Source: Tachypleus tridentatus (lineage: Eukaryota > Arthropoda > Merostomata > Xiphosura > Limulidae). Taken from it: DNA of 64,000 nucleotides. A program made the translations under genes and the position numbers. The DNA lies in the NCBI RefSeq assembly GCF_004210375.1, contig NC_134834.1, forward strand, positions 39,460,264 through 39,524,263. Reading direction: 5' to 3'. Of this stretch, positions 12,295 to 24,256 are shown in pieces. The notes beneath the pieces are model-generated. The model had not been told where the DNA came from. It saw only the letters and a program-made list of their open reading frames with translations, and made no database searches. Numbering within the stretch: position 1 is the stretch's first letter; every line of letters starts with the position of its first letter.

Positions 12295-14930
12295 TGAGAA
12301 ATTCATGTGCAATACAGAGCAGATGCAAGTAAAGTGCGGTTTGTTGGAGTATGTTAACATGCTGTGTTCTTTTAACACAAATGAACATTTGATATACTGG
12401 CTTAATCAGGAATCTGAGGTTGAGACTGATGAGTTGGAGGAGAATGAGGATGCCATTTGAAGTAATGCTGACTCACTTGGAAAAAGAGCTGAAAGTATTT
12501 ATCTGGCTGTTCATGATGATTCACATGAGGGAGTAGTGAAAGTAGAAGCAGAAGACTGCTTTTGCACTCAGCTGAGCCACTGATGTCATAAATGTAATAC
12601 CTAGTAAATCAACATTTTGTGCTACTGATAATGGCAGCTTACATCTTGAAAACTCAGTTGAAAAGGTGTTGTGAACCTTGATTTATCAGCTATTAGAAGA
12701 TATGGTAAATTATAATATATAGATAAGATTGTATGATTACCATTTAATCAATTAGAACTAGAACAGTCACTGATTGTAATAATAGCAATCCTAGTTGCAA
12801 TAGCAGAAAGTAGCAATTCTTGTTTTTTAATCTATCATCTGGTGTTTACAGTACATTGTGAACACTATATTACCTGATTTATGCCTAATTATTACATAGT
12901 TATGGTTGTTTGTTCATCATAATGTTAATGGGAACATAAAGGCATAGTCACCCTTACTTTCTAAGCTACTGAGTAAATATTCACTATATATAGATATACA
13001 AGATATATAATGAATATCTGATGATAACTGGTTGATTACTGAACTAGGACAGCTAGAGCTAGCTCATGCAATGCTTAGTAAAACAACAGTTTACGAAATT
13101 GAAGATTGTAACTAGAAGTTCAAAAACTCAAATGAAATGGTATTTTTAACTTTGTTTCCTGAAACACCAGTTGGTAGTTTCATAGTATGATATAAGCGGA
13201 ATATTGCACAATTACTCCTAAATTTACTTTATAGATAGGATGGTCATGTGGTTGAAAAATTTTGACTGAAAGGTCATTATAACATTTGCTTTCTGAGCTC
13301 CTAAATAAACTTTCTTGTGTAAAATATCTATGTTTTGAGAAAATCATTCTCCTTATGTCACAGAATGGCTAGAATTTCACATAGCATACTGTCTAGTACT
13401 TGCTGTATTATCCTATTCCATTTCTACATGCAGTAAAGGAATCCCTTACATCCCTCAGTGTAAGATGGCATACAGTAGTAACAGTAAAAGTATTAATATT
13501 TGCTAATTTATTGATTTGAATTTTAGTTGAAAAGTTTCAGTGCAATTGAATTTTGCCAGTTATAATTTTTTTACGACAACTAGAATTAAAAATGTGTTGA
13601 TCACCAGTCAAAACCACCTACACTGACATTTGGGTTAATCTTTTGTCAACGAAAGTTGGATTTACAATAGAGCACGATCGACGAAAGGGATTCTGAACTG
13701 CGACTGACGGTTTCCATTAAGTAAGAAACAGTGTATTTAAACAGTATACACACGGAGTGACTAGTTTCCAAAATTTTACTAGGAAAGAGTTAGAAGGGGC
13801 CCATAAATTTGACACAAAAATAACAAAACTACATCATTTTCCAAGTGACGTACCAGAAGTTTTCCTGGTGTCTCTTTTGGCCAAATTGCATCTGAATCAA
13901 TATAGTATCTGAAGTGAGTTTGTTGATGGAAGAACCTTGAGAAAAGAAAATCAGTCGATTAATTCACAAGCTCAGTAGGAAGTGATTGTAGAAGGATGAA
14001 TAACCCCATAAATCTTATAATAGCAGTTACATTATTGTAGGACAAATTAAGGAAAAACTTAGAAAGTGTATTAGATTCAGTACCTTAGCAGATTCACATC
14101 TCAGGCTGGTGTAAAGTACAAAAATTTGTGACTTTAAGATTATGAAATGCAGATGAGGCTAAAAGATTTCTCATGGCATATGAGGAGCCAAGGGTGACTT
14201 ATGAATTTGATGTAGTAAGAGACAAAAGATACAGAAGCCCCAAAAACCCTAACCTAGTCATAAAGCAAATAAACATTCTGACCAGATGCATTGCCAAGTG
14301 CTTAAAAGATTCAAGCTTCAGACCCATAGGTATGGGAATTTTCGACGTTTTATTATGATATCGATCATGGTCTCCTATTCTGCCTTTTTAGAACACCAAC
14401 TAAGTACTGGTGCTTACAATAGAAATTAGTGAATTCGAGCCACTGTCAACTATAGTCGGGGCATGAGCCCGTTGTGTCAGTGCCAAACAATGCTGACTCA
14501 ACAAAGAGGTAAAACTTTTCACATATTTGGATATGAACTACAAGAGTCAGGTAACACATCAATACGAGAATAAAGTTTGAAGATGGCTTGAATAATAATA
14601 AAAAAAACTTTATTATAATCTTAACCTCCTATCTTATTTATTTTCTGATATCAATACATACTCTTTATTCATACGAACTTGCCACTGGTACACATTTTTG
14701 GACTATGTTATTCTGATGTTGATCTATTTAGTTTTCCTGGTCAAATCTGCTATTTAAAAGATAAATATTTCTACATGCAAACTAATTTAGTGTTTATAAG
14801 AGTAATGGCATTTTGTAATCCATTCGAAACTTATTAAGAAAGCCAGATAAATATATTTTAGTGCCCAATATATTTTCATATTCTAAAATGGTTATTTGAA
14901 AGCCACGTGGATTAATTCTAGATAATGAAC
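12295..14930. other. intergenic DNA with weak coding-like patches
   Basis: 12295-12590 contains an acidic open stretch (ESEVETDELEENEDAI, then SNADSLGKRAESIYLAVHDD after one stop) that could be a pseudogene fragment of unknown family. 14173-14358 encodes 61 residues, without splice context or a family match. The remainder is AT-rich with no recognised features. Confidence 0.3.
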
Positions 14931-14942
14931 ATAACAAGAAAA

Positions 14943-15145
14943 GTTTGTTTGTTTTTTGAATTTCGCGCAAAGCTACTCGAGGGCTATCTGAGCTAGCCGT
15001 CCCTAATTTAGCAGTGTAAGACTAGAGGGAAGGAAGCTAGTCATCACCACCCACTGCCAACGCTTGGGCTACTCTTTTACCAACGAATAGTGGGATTGAC
15101 CGCGCCATTATAACGCCCCCATGGCTGAAAGGACGAGCATGCTTT
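14943..15145 (-). repeat. 5'-truncated SINE with perfect 12-bp target-site duplication
   Basis: Minus-strand copy whose tail (gtttgtttgttttttgaattt, reverse complement of the A-rich 3' end) is at the left. The body runs to the sequence complementary to 'catgctcgtcctttcagcc', where it stops before the tRNA-like head. ataacaagaaaa at 14931-14942 recurs exactly at 15146-15157. The duplication abuts the truncation point, so the head was lost during insertion and not by later decay. Confidence 0.92.
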
Positions 15146-15157
15146 ATAACAAGAAAA

Positions 15158-15759
15158 AAAGAAGACTTTTAAAAACAGGTACTCGAGTGGAAATCGTCTT
15201 ATGACTAAAGTAACTAAATGTTAACTTTCTTTATTTGATTTGTAAATTTAGTTTTTCTTATACATTTTTAATTGAAGTAAATAAAATGTTAAAGCTGGAA
15301 ACTTATTAGGTTATAGTAGAAAGCTTAAATAAAGTACAAAAATTATGTTCATCACTAGAGGTAAATACATACACAAATGATTTTACTGAAGGTTGAAGTG
15401 AAACCAAAATTAATTAAGTAGCAAACAAGAATTTATAAGCATAACATTAATCAAAACGTTTATTTTTGGAAAACATACTACATGTTTTGAGAGAAAATTG
15501 TTCCCCAAAAATAAAATCACCATATTAGGCATATAAATCGTTGTTTGCCAACTTATTATTACTTGCTATAATAAGAATCAGTTTTATCTGTCCTACAAAT
15601 AGATGATTTTTTTTCAAATAATGAAATTCTTGTGTCATTTTGTGTAGATGTAACGTTCTCAACTGAACATTGCCCCACAAACCCAGAGAGTTCCTGTCTT
15701 TTCTCATGCCTAGTTAGATGTTTCTTGTTTCTTTGATCTAGATGTGCTCCGAGACATAT
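15158..15759. other. AT-rich spacer
   Basis: No gene, SINE or exon recognised. The right end approaches the Ty3-type gag relic and may hold eroded sequence downstream of its zinc knuckle. Confidence 0.35.
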
Positions 15760-16560
15760 TTTTAAAGTATTGTCTCTTGAGCTTAATAAAACTGTTTATT
15801 ATTTTTACAGTGTCAACTGTGATGGCCATTTTTCCTACAGTTGTAACAGATCCTTCTTCCTAGTATCATCTTGTAGGAGCTCTTATTCCATCTGGATTTC
15901 AATTTACAATTCCTTGCAATATATCCTCCCAATTTCTCTTGAATCACATATTTTCTTGTGGTCTGTTTTATTCTTTCTGAATAAGTAGCTGTCTTACTAA
16001 TATTTTAACCTCTTCTGGACTATTCTTACGGGAGAATTGGTGTTTCAGTAATACAGGATATGATATTTTTATAACTTTTAAATTGTGCCTTTAGTAGTTT
16101 ATCTCCAACTTTACTGAATTCAAGTTCCATCATCAACTGAAGAGTTTCGTTTAAAGGTATAATCTACCCTACTTAAACTTAATTCTCATGTCCTTATATG
16201 TTATGGCACCTATAAATTGTTAATGGACGATAAATTCATTATTTCACAAAGAGCAACTGGGTAAGATAACTGACCAATTTTTCCAAATATTTTGAAGTTG
16301 CGCTAAGTTTTTTCTTCATACCGATTCTGGAACTTTACTATGGATAATTTTATAGTATACAACTTCAAACCTGTTTTATAATTCAGATACCTATGTTTAA
16401 TAATTGTCATAGTTCTCGACTAGAAGGTTACTTAACATCATTAAAGTTGGTCCTTTTAAATGTGTAGCAAAATGAATAGCTTGTTCTTTACTATTCCAAC
16501 TAATAACCCTGGAAGTTATATCTTATTGCCATCTCCTCATGAGACCTTTCCATATTAGTT
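15760..16560 (-). pseudogene. Ty3-type retrotransposon gag relic, copy 2
   Basis: Minus-strand reading from about 16530 gives QAIHFATHLKGPTLMMLSNL, then NYDNY and NRFEV, typical of a Ty3-type capsid N-terminal half. Around 16215-16130 it has the ITYKDMRIK piece that aligns with copy 1. At 15848-15807 is a zinc knuckle CYNCRKNGHH-S-stop-HC, i.e. C-X2-C-X4-H-X4-C with one position turned into a stop. Nucleotide similarity to 4850-5830 is visible across about 400 bp (for example atatgttatggca in both). Multiple stops make it non-coding. Confidence 0.65.
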
Positions 16561-18180
16561 TGTAAGTTTCTCAATTGGAAAATGTTTAATTGTCTGCTAA
16601 ATCCCGCAATTCCGTATAAAAATAGTGCTATGGCTGGAGTTGTTCAAGAACTTCCAATAGTCATAGATGGTACAGCAGTAGAGGTAATAAGAGATGTAGA
16701 CAAAATACGTTCTTCTACTTCACATTTTGTAGTAGACAATCCTTTAGGTTCCATCTTCAGCAGGTACAAAAAGTGGTGCAACCATTTTAATATTTGAACT
16801 TAATAATTTGTTTTTCTTATGATTCTTTCTATTTTTAATGGGTTTACCTATCTCAATGATGCCTTTTTTATTCATTAATATATTTCTGTACTTTGTTGAT
16901 GGTTTTTATACTTTTTCGATGTTGTTGTAATTTTTCTGTGCGTCTCCAGTAGCTATATAGGACTTGTCTTAAATGATATTTATTTTGACTTTAATGATTT
17001 TTTAAATGATGTATCTCTTTCTTTCAATTCCTACCTTAAATTATCGTCTCTTACCTTTTGGTCTTTTAATTTCATGTAATATTATTCTGATTTTTAATTT
17101 CCTGTCTCTTTTGCTCTCTCACTTCTTTAATTTATTAATGCTACTTATGTGTTACTGAACAGCAATACATAAAGATACCGACAACACACTCTCATCATTC
17201 ATGTTTGGTAGAGAATGTAAAGTTCAAATAGTATTCTTAATTCGGGTTTTACACGGAATAAGTAGAAAGACTAATGATACCATTTTTGTCACACATGACT
17301 ACATTGAAAATATCTAAATAAGCTAGGTTTAGCAATAAACATTATTATGATGTTAATGTTGAAGAGACTGAATTTCATTAGGTTGACAGTACAAGACTGC
17401 ACAATACCTGCTGCATGAAAGAATGAACTCCAAAGTTAAGTAGGCCATATATTCTACTGAAAATAAAAGGCAATGTGATTTATATAATACAGAATGACAG
17501 GTGGTCCAAACAAAAGGTCATCTACCGCGACTGTATTTAGAAATATGTCAGTAAAATATAGTAATTTGGACGATTTCAAAGAAAACTTGAAAGCCGAAAG
17601 TAAATCTGCCAAAAGAACACAAGCTTCCTGTTGAAACCACTTACAAAGGATTGCTAAGAACAAAACCACAATTTCGCTCAGCAACCTACCTGTAGGGAAC
17701 TCTCCAAGGCATAGGACGATTAGGGAGAAATGTTATTTCGCCCACAAACCATAACCCTTGGAGACGAAAAAACCGCTCATAAGAGTTAGTAATGAATTTG
17801 TTTAGTGTACCGTTTTAGTCATTTAACGAGATTTTCTATGGCTTAACAGTTCAGGAGAAAAACAGTGTTGTAAGTTATGTATTTAATATTTTGATTTTGA
17901 TCTTTGTTTGACATAATATGTAGAAATTTCATGAAAAATAAAAATTTGGAAGCCTCGTACAGTGTATGGAAACAAAGGTATGATATAAGTACGAGATTCA
18001 ACGAATCGGTTTGTTTATGAGCATTCAATAGAAGATTCAGTTCAGAATTAATAATAAGAGTTGTTACTTATATTAGCTAGAAAATTCTTTAATCGGATTT
18101 TTTGTAAATTAGTGTAACACGAGTATCACACCTCCAACTTGTATATGACAAACTTTATTGAATTTTAAGAAATAAATTAA
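16561..18180. other. AT-rich intergenic DNA
   Basis: 16582-16797 is open on the plus strand for 71 codons but lies just upstream of the gag relic on the other strand and is probably a shadow of its 5' region. The rest shows no exon, RNA gene or repeat that I recognise. Confidence 0.35.
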
Positions 18181-18373
18181 GTTTTTTTTTTAATTTCGCG
18201 CAAAGCTACTCGAGGGCTAACTACACCAGCCGTCCCTAATTTTGCACTGTAAGACTAGAGGGAAGGCAGCCAGTCACCACCACCCATCGCCAACTCTTGG
18301 GCTACTCTTTTACCAAGGAATAGTGGAATTGACCGTAACATTATAACGCCCCCACATTTGGTGCGACGGGGAT
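18181..18373 (-). repeat. tRNA-headed SINE, head-truncated
   Basis: Starts with a T-run (reverse of the A-tail) and 'aatttcgcgcaaagctactcgag', then the body through gggctactcttttacc and taacgcccccac to 'ggtgcgacggggat', which is the edge of the tRNA-like head. No clear target-site duplication. Confidence 0.9.
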
Positions 18374-18519
18374 GAGTCATTGTCATTAAGTGAATTGAAC
18401 TTTGGATTATTTTTACCTAGCAATCCAAAAGAACGTGTTTAACGATAGAACACATTACAAAGGAAGGTTGAATACGAAACAAAAGTATTAAACACATAAA
18501 ACTAGGCATTATTTGCTGG

Positions 18520-18756
18520 TGCCTGGCATAGCTAGATGAGTGACTCAACTTGTAGTCTGAGGATCACGGGTTCGAATCCCATCACACCAAACATGCTCAC
18601 CCTTGTAGCCATGGGGGCGTTATAGTGTGATGGTTAATCCAATTATTCTTTGCTAAAACAGGTGCCCAAGAGTTGGTGGTTAGTGATGATGACTTGCTAT
18701 CTTCCTTCTAGTCTTACACTGCTGAATGTAGTTTGCGCAGAAATTCAAAAATAAAC
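18520..18756 (+). repeat. tRNA-headed SINE, older variant
   Basis: Plus-strand copy beginning tgcctggcatagctagatg, with B-box-like GGTTCGAATCCC near 18571 and a 'catcacaccaaacatgctc' junction. It ends near gcgcagaaattcaaaaataaac. A 9-bp atttgctgg occurs at 18511-18519 and 18757-18765 and is a plausible target-site duplication. The body lost the 'gacggctagcacagatagc' segment. Confidence 0.88.
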
Positions 18757-19603
18757 ATTTGCTGGCAGAATCTACTGAACTGTTGGACTGCCTTTTCTGA
18801 ACATATCACTGCCCTGAGAACAGAACCCTGGGTTGCCGCTACTAATTTTATTTATTAGTAGTTGATAAGGAAAGTGCGCACAAATGCTTCAGTGTTTGAC
18901 AGTCTGTTTACAGAAGGTTGTGAACCCATGTTATTATTTAGTATCAATGATATATTCTTGTCTTCAGGCCATCATGTGATTCTTAGCATAACAAATTAAT
19001 CAATATTTAGATTCCGCTGATAAGGCAAGTTATATTTTTGGGATGTTTTTCCACGAGAAATTCAAAAACGTAGCAAATAATATAGATTTAAAGATTAAAG
19101 TAGGTGATTGCAGTAAGAAACTTGCCCAACTAGTACTCTGGATATACAGTTCAGGGGGTTATGATACCAGTGCTTAAGACTGCTTTGTTCTAGAGTAGAT
19201 ATTTGTCGATGCACAAACAACTCCTCCATTTATAGCCAGCTACTATTCCAGGAACTTAAAAGAGTCGAGGTAAAATATTGAAGTCAAAATTGAATATTGA
19301 CCCATATGTCCATGATTGAAATTGTTTTATACCTTGGAGGCTCAAACAACTCAGTGATCGAACTTCAAATTGTTTTTCTGCACACTGTAGCTATAAGCAA
19401 AATGAATCACTAAAATCATGTACATTATTTACGGCTGCCCTTCATTCCTTACACAATGAAACGTCCAAAGTATCTTATGCCTGTGATTTTTAGGAAACTA
19501 TCTGTATCATTGGTTAGTTAGCATACATTAGCAGTTCATAGTAAAGGTATTCAAAACACATTCTGCACTTGTAACTGATTGTACTAGTCCCAGATATTAG
19601 TCT

Positions 19604-19874
19604 GGCCCAGCATGGCCAGGTGGTTAAGGCACTCGACTCGTAATCCGAGGGGCGCCGTTTCGAACCCCCTTCACACCAAACATATTCGCTCTTTCAGCTG
19701 TGAGGGCGTCATAATTTTACGATCAATCCCATTATTTGTTGATAAAAGAGTAGCCCAAGAGTTGGCGATGGGTGGTGATGGCTAGCTGCCTTCACTATAG
19801 TTTTATACCTCTCAATTACGGACGGATAGCGCAGATAGTTCTTGTGTAGCTTAACGCGGAATTCAAGAAACAAG
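19604..19874 (+). repeat. tRNA-headed SINE, diverged copy
   Basis: ggcccagcatggccaggtgg at the start, followed by actcgactcgtaatccgagg and a damaged B box, then the body to 'cgcggaattcaagaaacaag'. About 20 percent diverged from the copies at 47150 and 49707, judged by eye. No duplication seen at the ends. Confidence 0.88.
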
Positions 19875-21700
19875 CATTTCGTTTTCGTTCTTTATAAAAT
19901 CTTCATTGTTTTAAATTTACAATACAGAGTACAAAAGTAATACATACATACATAAGTATAAAAAGGTAAAGATGAGTATTTAGGAAATGGAGCTCTACGA
20001 GCTTTTGATATGCAAAACCTTTTCTTTATTTTTCCGTATTAATTTCTCAAGACGTTTCATTTTCTGTAAAAATTATTCTTCGGATGTTTAATCTCTCTTG
20101 TGCCATTACGGATCTTTAATCTGATTATAAATAACCGTGTTATGAAACTCAAAAGTTTTTATCAAGTTTAGTCTCGACAATGAGCTTTTGGCACAAGCCA
20201 CACTAACGGGCAGAGTTAATAAAACTCTTAGAGCGATAAATGTGTTTGGAAAATATTCCTGATTTTGGCACATAAACAAAACATGGTGAAATATTTAAGT
20301 TCTCCACACAAATTATTACAACAAATATCTCTTTCCTCTTTTCATATTAGTTTCTCTCTCCCTCGGTGAATAAATATATATATGTGTGTAATTACACACA
20401 CACACATATTGCAGATATTCAAGGCTCATCAACACAGTTTGGGTCAGCAAACCAAAGAAATGTAAACGTCTATTCTAAATGTGTTTTATTTTTAATACTT
20501 ATTAGATTTTTGAATCAATTTTAACTCACTTTTCATTTTATTTATCTGCTTTGGTTATTTATACATTTCATGATTCTTTAATTCTTTCAGTGCAGGGATT
20601 GCGTGTTTTGTTAGATTGTCTTTAAAGTATATACTTTGATACTTTTGAAAAATCTTTAAAATTTTGGGACTACTCTTCTGTTTATTAAGCGATTACTCTT
20701 CTGTTTATAAAGAAAGGCTACGAACTGGGATATTCCTCATGAACGAAAATACACTATGATGTCCCACAGTTTATAATTTAGTTCGCTTGTATTCATCAGA
20801 AATACAACAAAATTGTCAAGTACAGTGATTACTAGAGTTTGGGTTGAAATTGATACAAAAAGTACAACCTGTAATCTTCGAGACTTTGAAACATTAGTAC
20901 CACGTTGCAATGACTAAAGTGATAGTAGTCCAGGTGAAAGCAGCTTCATCTGAGAATATCAATAATAAGAGTTTTCCAAGCAATATGAAAAAAGAGGTTA
21001 GTGGAAGCTGAAACATTATTATAGAATAATTGGTATTTGTGGAGTATCTGCAACAAAGGGCATACGATGATATGCGGAAAGTGGTATTCACTGGACAAGA
21101 TCGAAAGTTCAACTATAGTTATGTCATAATTAACTAAATATGGGAGGGATGGACTTGACAAACCTTTCGCGTTGTCACGCAAAATCGCCCAAGATAGTGA
21201 GATTTTGAGTTTCATCAAAAGTAATCCATAATATACACTTAAAAAAAAAAAAAAACACGTTGAAATGAATAATAGATTATTTTAAAGATTTATATGAGGA
21301 AGTTATCTTGTAGATGAGGAACTGCGCCTCAACTAACTCAATATTGCCATTTTAACCACTGTCACATGGATACATTTAATAAATAGTTGGAATTTGTGGA
21401 AAAAATTTGGATATAATGGTTTTATAACTGCTTAAATGTATAAACATTTATCCCCCTCCACATCTCGCATTTATAAGTGGCAGCCTCGTAAAGTTTACAC
21501 CTCCAAGTAATTTTGATGCAATAACTTTTTATCAAATTACACTGGGGAACACTCATTTTGTTGCATTTAAAAAAAGACCTTTCTATAGTCAATTTGAATG
21601 TGTTGATTTCAAATCTGAAGTCGGTTTTTGTCTGCAAGCTACAGATTTTATGCAATTTGACATTTTTATTTATTTTTTAATCTTTCGTTATTATAGGAAA
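19875..21700. other. AT-rich intergenic DNA with microsatellite hairpin
   Basis: 20374-20410 forms a near-perfect inverted repeat of alternating AT and GT/AC dinucleotides (atatatgtgtgtaattacacacac). 21241-21255 is an A-run. No gene seen; the ORFs at 20894-21655 lack support. Confidence 0.4.
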
Positions 21701-23445
21701 TTATAGGAATAGCTTATCAATTTGTTTGTGTATTTTATTCAGGTAGGAATTTGCGTTTGTAACTTTTGCGTTTGTACACTTCATCTGGACAATGCTCCAG
21801 CAGTAGTCAGCCATCATACTTTTGTCCCAGCGCCCTTGGTAGTGTTCTTCCATGACCTTTAGGTCTTGGTGGAATCGTTCTCCTTGTTCGTCACTCACAG
21901 CCCCCAGGTTGTCAGGGAACTTATCAAGGTGGCTATTCAAAAAATAAAGCTTGATGCGCATGTTGCACCCGAGATCACGAAAAGCGAGAAGCATTCTGTT
22001 CACAAGTTCACTGTAGTTCTCCGCCTTATTGTTTCCAAGGAAGTTCTGAACGACTGCCACAAAGGATAACCATGCTGCCTTTTCTAAAGCGGTCATCTTA
22101 GCAACTAACTGATCATCACGAATTAGGGTTCGAATCTGTGGGCCATCAAACACGCCTGCTTTGATCTTCTCAAATGATAACCCTGGTAAAGCTGTGATAA
22201 TGTGTTGGAAACATTCACCTTCGGTTTCCAGTGCCTTGACAAATTGCTTCATCAAACCTAATTTGATGTGAAAAGGAGGAAAGATGATCTTATCTCTGCT
22301 TACAATTGGGTCTTGTATGATATTTGGCATGCCTGCTTCAAGGGTGTCTCGAATAGGCCAGTCCTTTCGGACCCAATGTCTGTCTCGTGCTCGGCTGTCC
22401 CACATACAGAGGAAACATGGAAACTTGGTGAAACCTTTCTGTTGTCCAAGAAGAAAGTTGACCATCTTTAAGTCTACACAAATGATCCAATTGTGCTCAT
22501 GATATTTTAATAAGTCAATGACCATTCTCATATCATCATAGTCTTCCCGCAAATGCACTGAGTGACCGACAGGTACTGCTCCATAAACATTCCCATTATG
22601 TAAAAGAACACACTTTAGACTGCGTTTTGAACTGTCTAAAAAGAGTCTCCATTCAGCAGGACTATAGTAAGGTACACCCAGTTCTTTGAGAAGCCCTTGG
22701 ATGTCATGGCAGTAAACAAACTGTCTGTCTTCTGAAAAGAAGGTCACTAAAAGCTGGTCACGCTTTCTGAAATATGATACTTTAACAGAGTGATCAACAA
22801 TATTTCTGCCTTGTAATCTTGATGCCAAAAGCTCTGCTGCTTTCTTTGAAAGACCTAAATCCCGCACTAAATCATTCAGTTGAGCCTGGGGAAGAGGCTT
22901 GGGGACGGGGAAAGGTTTAGTGTCTGAAGAACAGTTCTCCGATTGTGTACACTTTTCTGACAATTCACTGTCACAACTGTCTTGTTCGCTTGTATCATGT
23001 CCAATGTCTTTATCGTCCAATGAAGGCAAGCCTTTGAAAACTGGAACAGGAACTTCTTCAGAGTGCGGAGCAGGCCGAATAGCTGAGGGAATGTTCGGAT
23101 ACGCAATCTTATGTCGGTTTTTCTTCCCAACACCCGTTGTGTTTACCATGCAGAAATAATAGTCAGTTACATGGTTGGTGGGTTCGCGCCAAATCATTGG
23201 AACACCAAAAGGCAAACCATTGCGTTTTCCTTTGGTCCAGTCTCGAAGCATTTCCTCACAATTGTGGCACACAACATGAGGAGCCCATTGCTTGTCTTGA
23301 TCACCAAGATGAAATTCAAAATATGCCTTGTAGACACGCTTGACGAGGATATGTTACGTCTCTGACGATTGAGTGTGTAGCATCCACATATGTAGCAGAA
23401 GGCATCAGGCATGTTTCTGCAATGATATCTATTTTTGGAAGCCAT
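21701..23445 (-). pseudogene. frameshifted copy of a multi-copy animal ORF family of unknown function
   Basis: Intronless minus-strand reading frame. It should begin at ATG 23445 (MASKNRYHCRNMPDAFCYIC, then RQRRNIS). Near 23345 a net loss of one base (or four) shifts the frame; the expected continuation VKRVYKAYFEFHLGDQDKQW is present in the next frame and runs on into the 523-codon open frame to the stop at 21701. The N-terminal CYIC...CHNC pattern looks like a zinc-binding module. The long part has conserved-looking blocks (HKIAYPNIPSAIRP, FHIKLGLMKQFVKAL, SDEQGERFHQDLKVMEEHY). I recall similar proteins as large uncharacterised families in arthropods, hydra and fish, which suggests a mobile or retrocopied gene, but the function is unknown to me. 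The long open part implies recent damage. Confidence 0.7.
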
Positions 23446-24108
23446 GTTTGATCTGAAACAAAAGAAGAATGATCAAAATATTAGAAGCTATCTATATATA
23501 TGGACGTGAAAATGCTTATACATGGTTTACGCAAGTTCATATTTGTACAATTTCATTAACCTCAAATTGCATACAAACTAGAGCTTGTAGAGAAAAACTA
23601 ATTTCAGATTTGAAATCAGCGCCTAAAACTCCTTTAGAGTCAGTTAAAATATCCAATGCAACTCAAAGTTACTGAAAAAGTGTTCCCCAGTGTTATATTT
23701 TGTATGATCTTGAGATCCATATTTTCCGGTAGCTCATCTTCTAGGTGCTTATAATGTTAAAATGTGAGTTTCATGCAGTACCCGTGTCGAGCAAAAAGAA
23801 ACAAACGAACAATTTATAGTGCAGCTTTTTGGTTAACAGCAAAGAAAATAAAAGTATCATTTTAGAAAATTGTATAAAATATTATAAAATTTTGTCTAGA
23901 GATAATAATTTAATCTACCTGATTCAGTGTTATTATAACTTCACTTGGAATCATTTTTTATACACAAACAATTAAGAAAAAGGGGATTATACGTGTGTAA
24001 TAATATCTATCACAGTTTAAGCCTAGTGTGTGTTATTTTTGTTAGTGAAAATATAGAGAATGAAAGTAATAGTATTTTAAAGAAGTTGATTCTGTTTAAA
24101 TTTAAATT
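23446..24108. other. upstream region of NDUFAF4, probable promoter and 5' UTR
   Basis: The 663 bp between the minus-strand ORF start at 23445 and the NDUFAF4 ATG at 24109. It must contain the NDUFAF4 5' UTR and promoter unless an upstream non-coding exon exists. It is AT-rich with no CpG-rich patch, and no clear TATA or initiator could be singled out. Confidence 0.4.
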
Positions 24109-24256
24109 ATGGGTAAACTATATTCTGTATTTATTCGACGTCCATTACAAAATTTTAATGTTGAAAATCGAGCAAGCAAAGTTCTCTCCGATAAAAAAAT
24201 TAGAAAAGTTCCGAGACATCCAAGTTCTATTCCTTATGTTAGTACATTAAGTTCTG
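24109..24256 (+). CDS. NDUFAF4: NDUFAF4 coding exon 1
   Basis: Encodes residues 1-49 plus the first base of codon 50. ATG at 24109-24111 is chosen because the family N terminus (M-G, then NFN-ENRA about 13 residues later) starts here. Donor TCTG|GTGAGT matches consensus. An overlapping ATG-initiated frame (23945-24250) is a shadow. Confidence 0.9.

Noticed and set aside
21866-23365. Plus-strand ORFs over the 523-codon frame
   Set aside because: Shadows of the much longer minus-strand frame.
23945-24250. 101-codon ORF on the plus strand as a gene
   Set aside because: It is an out-of-frame overlap of NDUFAF4 exon 1; the frame starting at 24109 carries the conserved protein.
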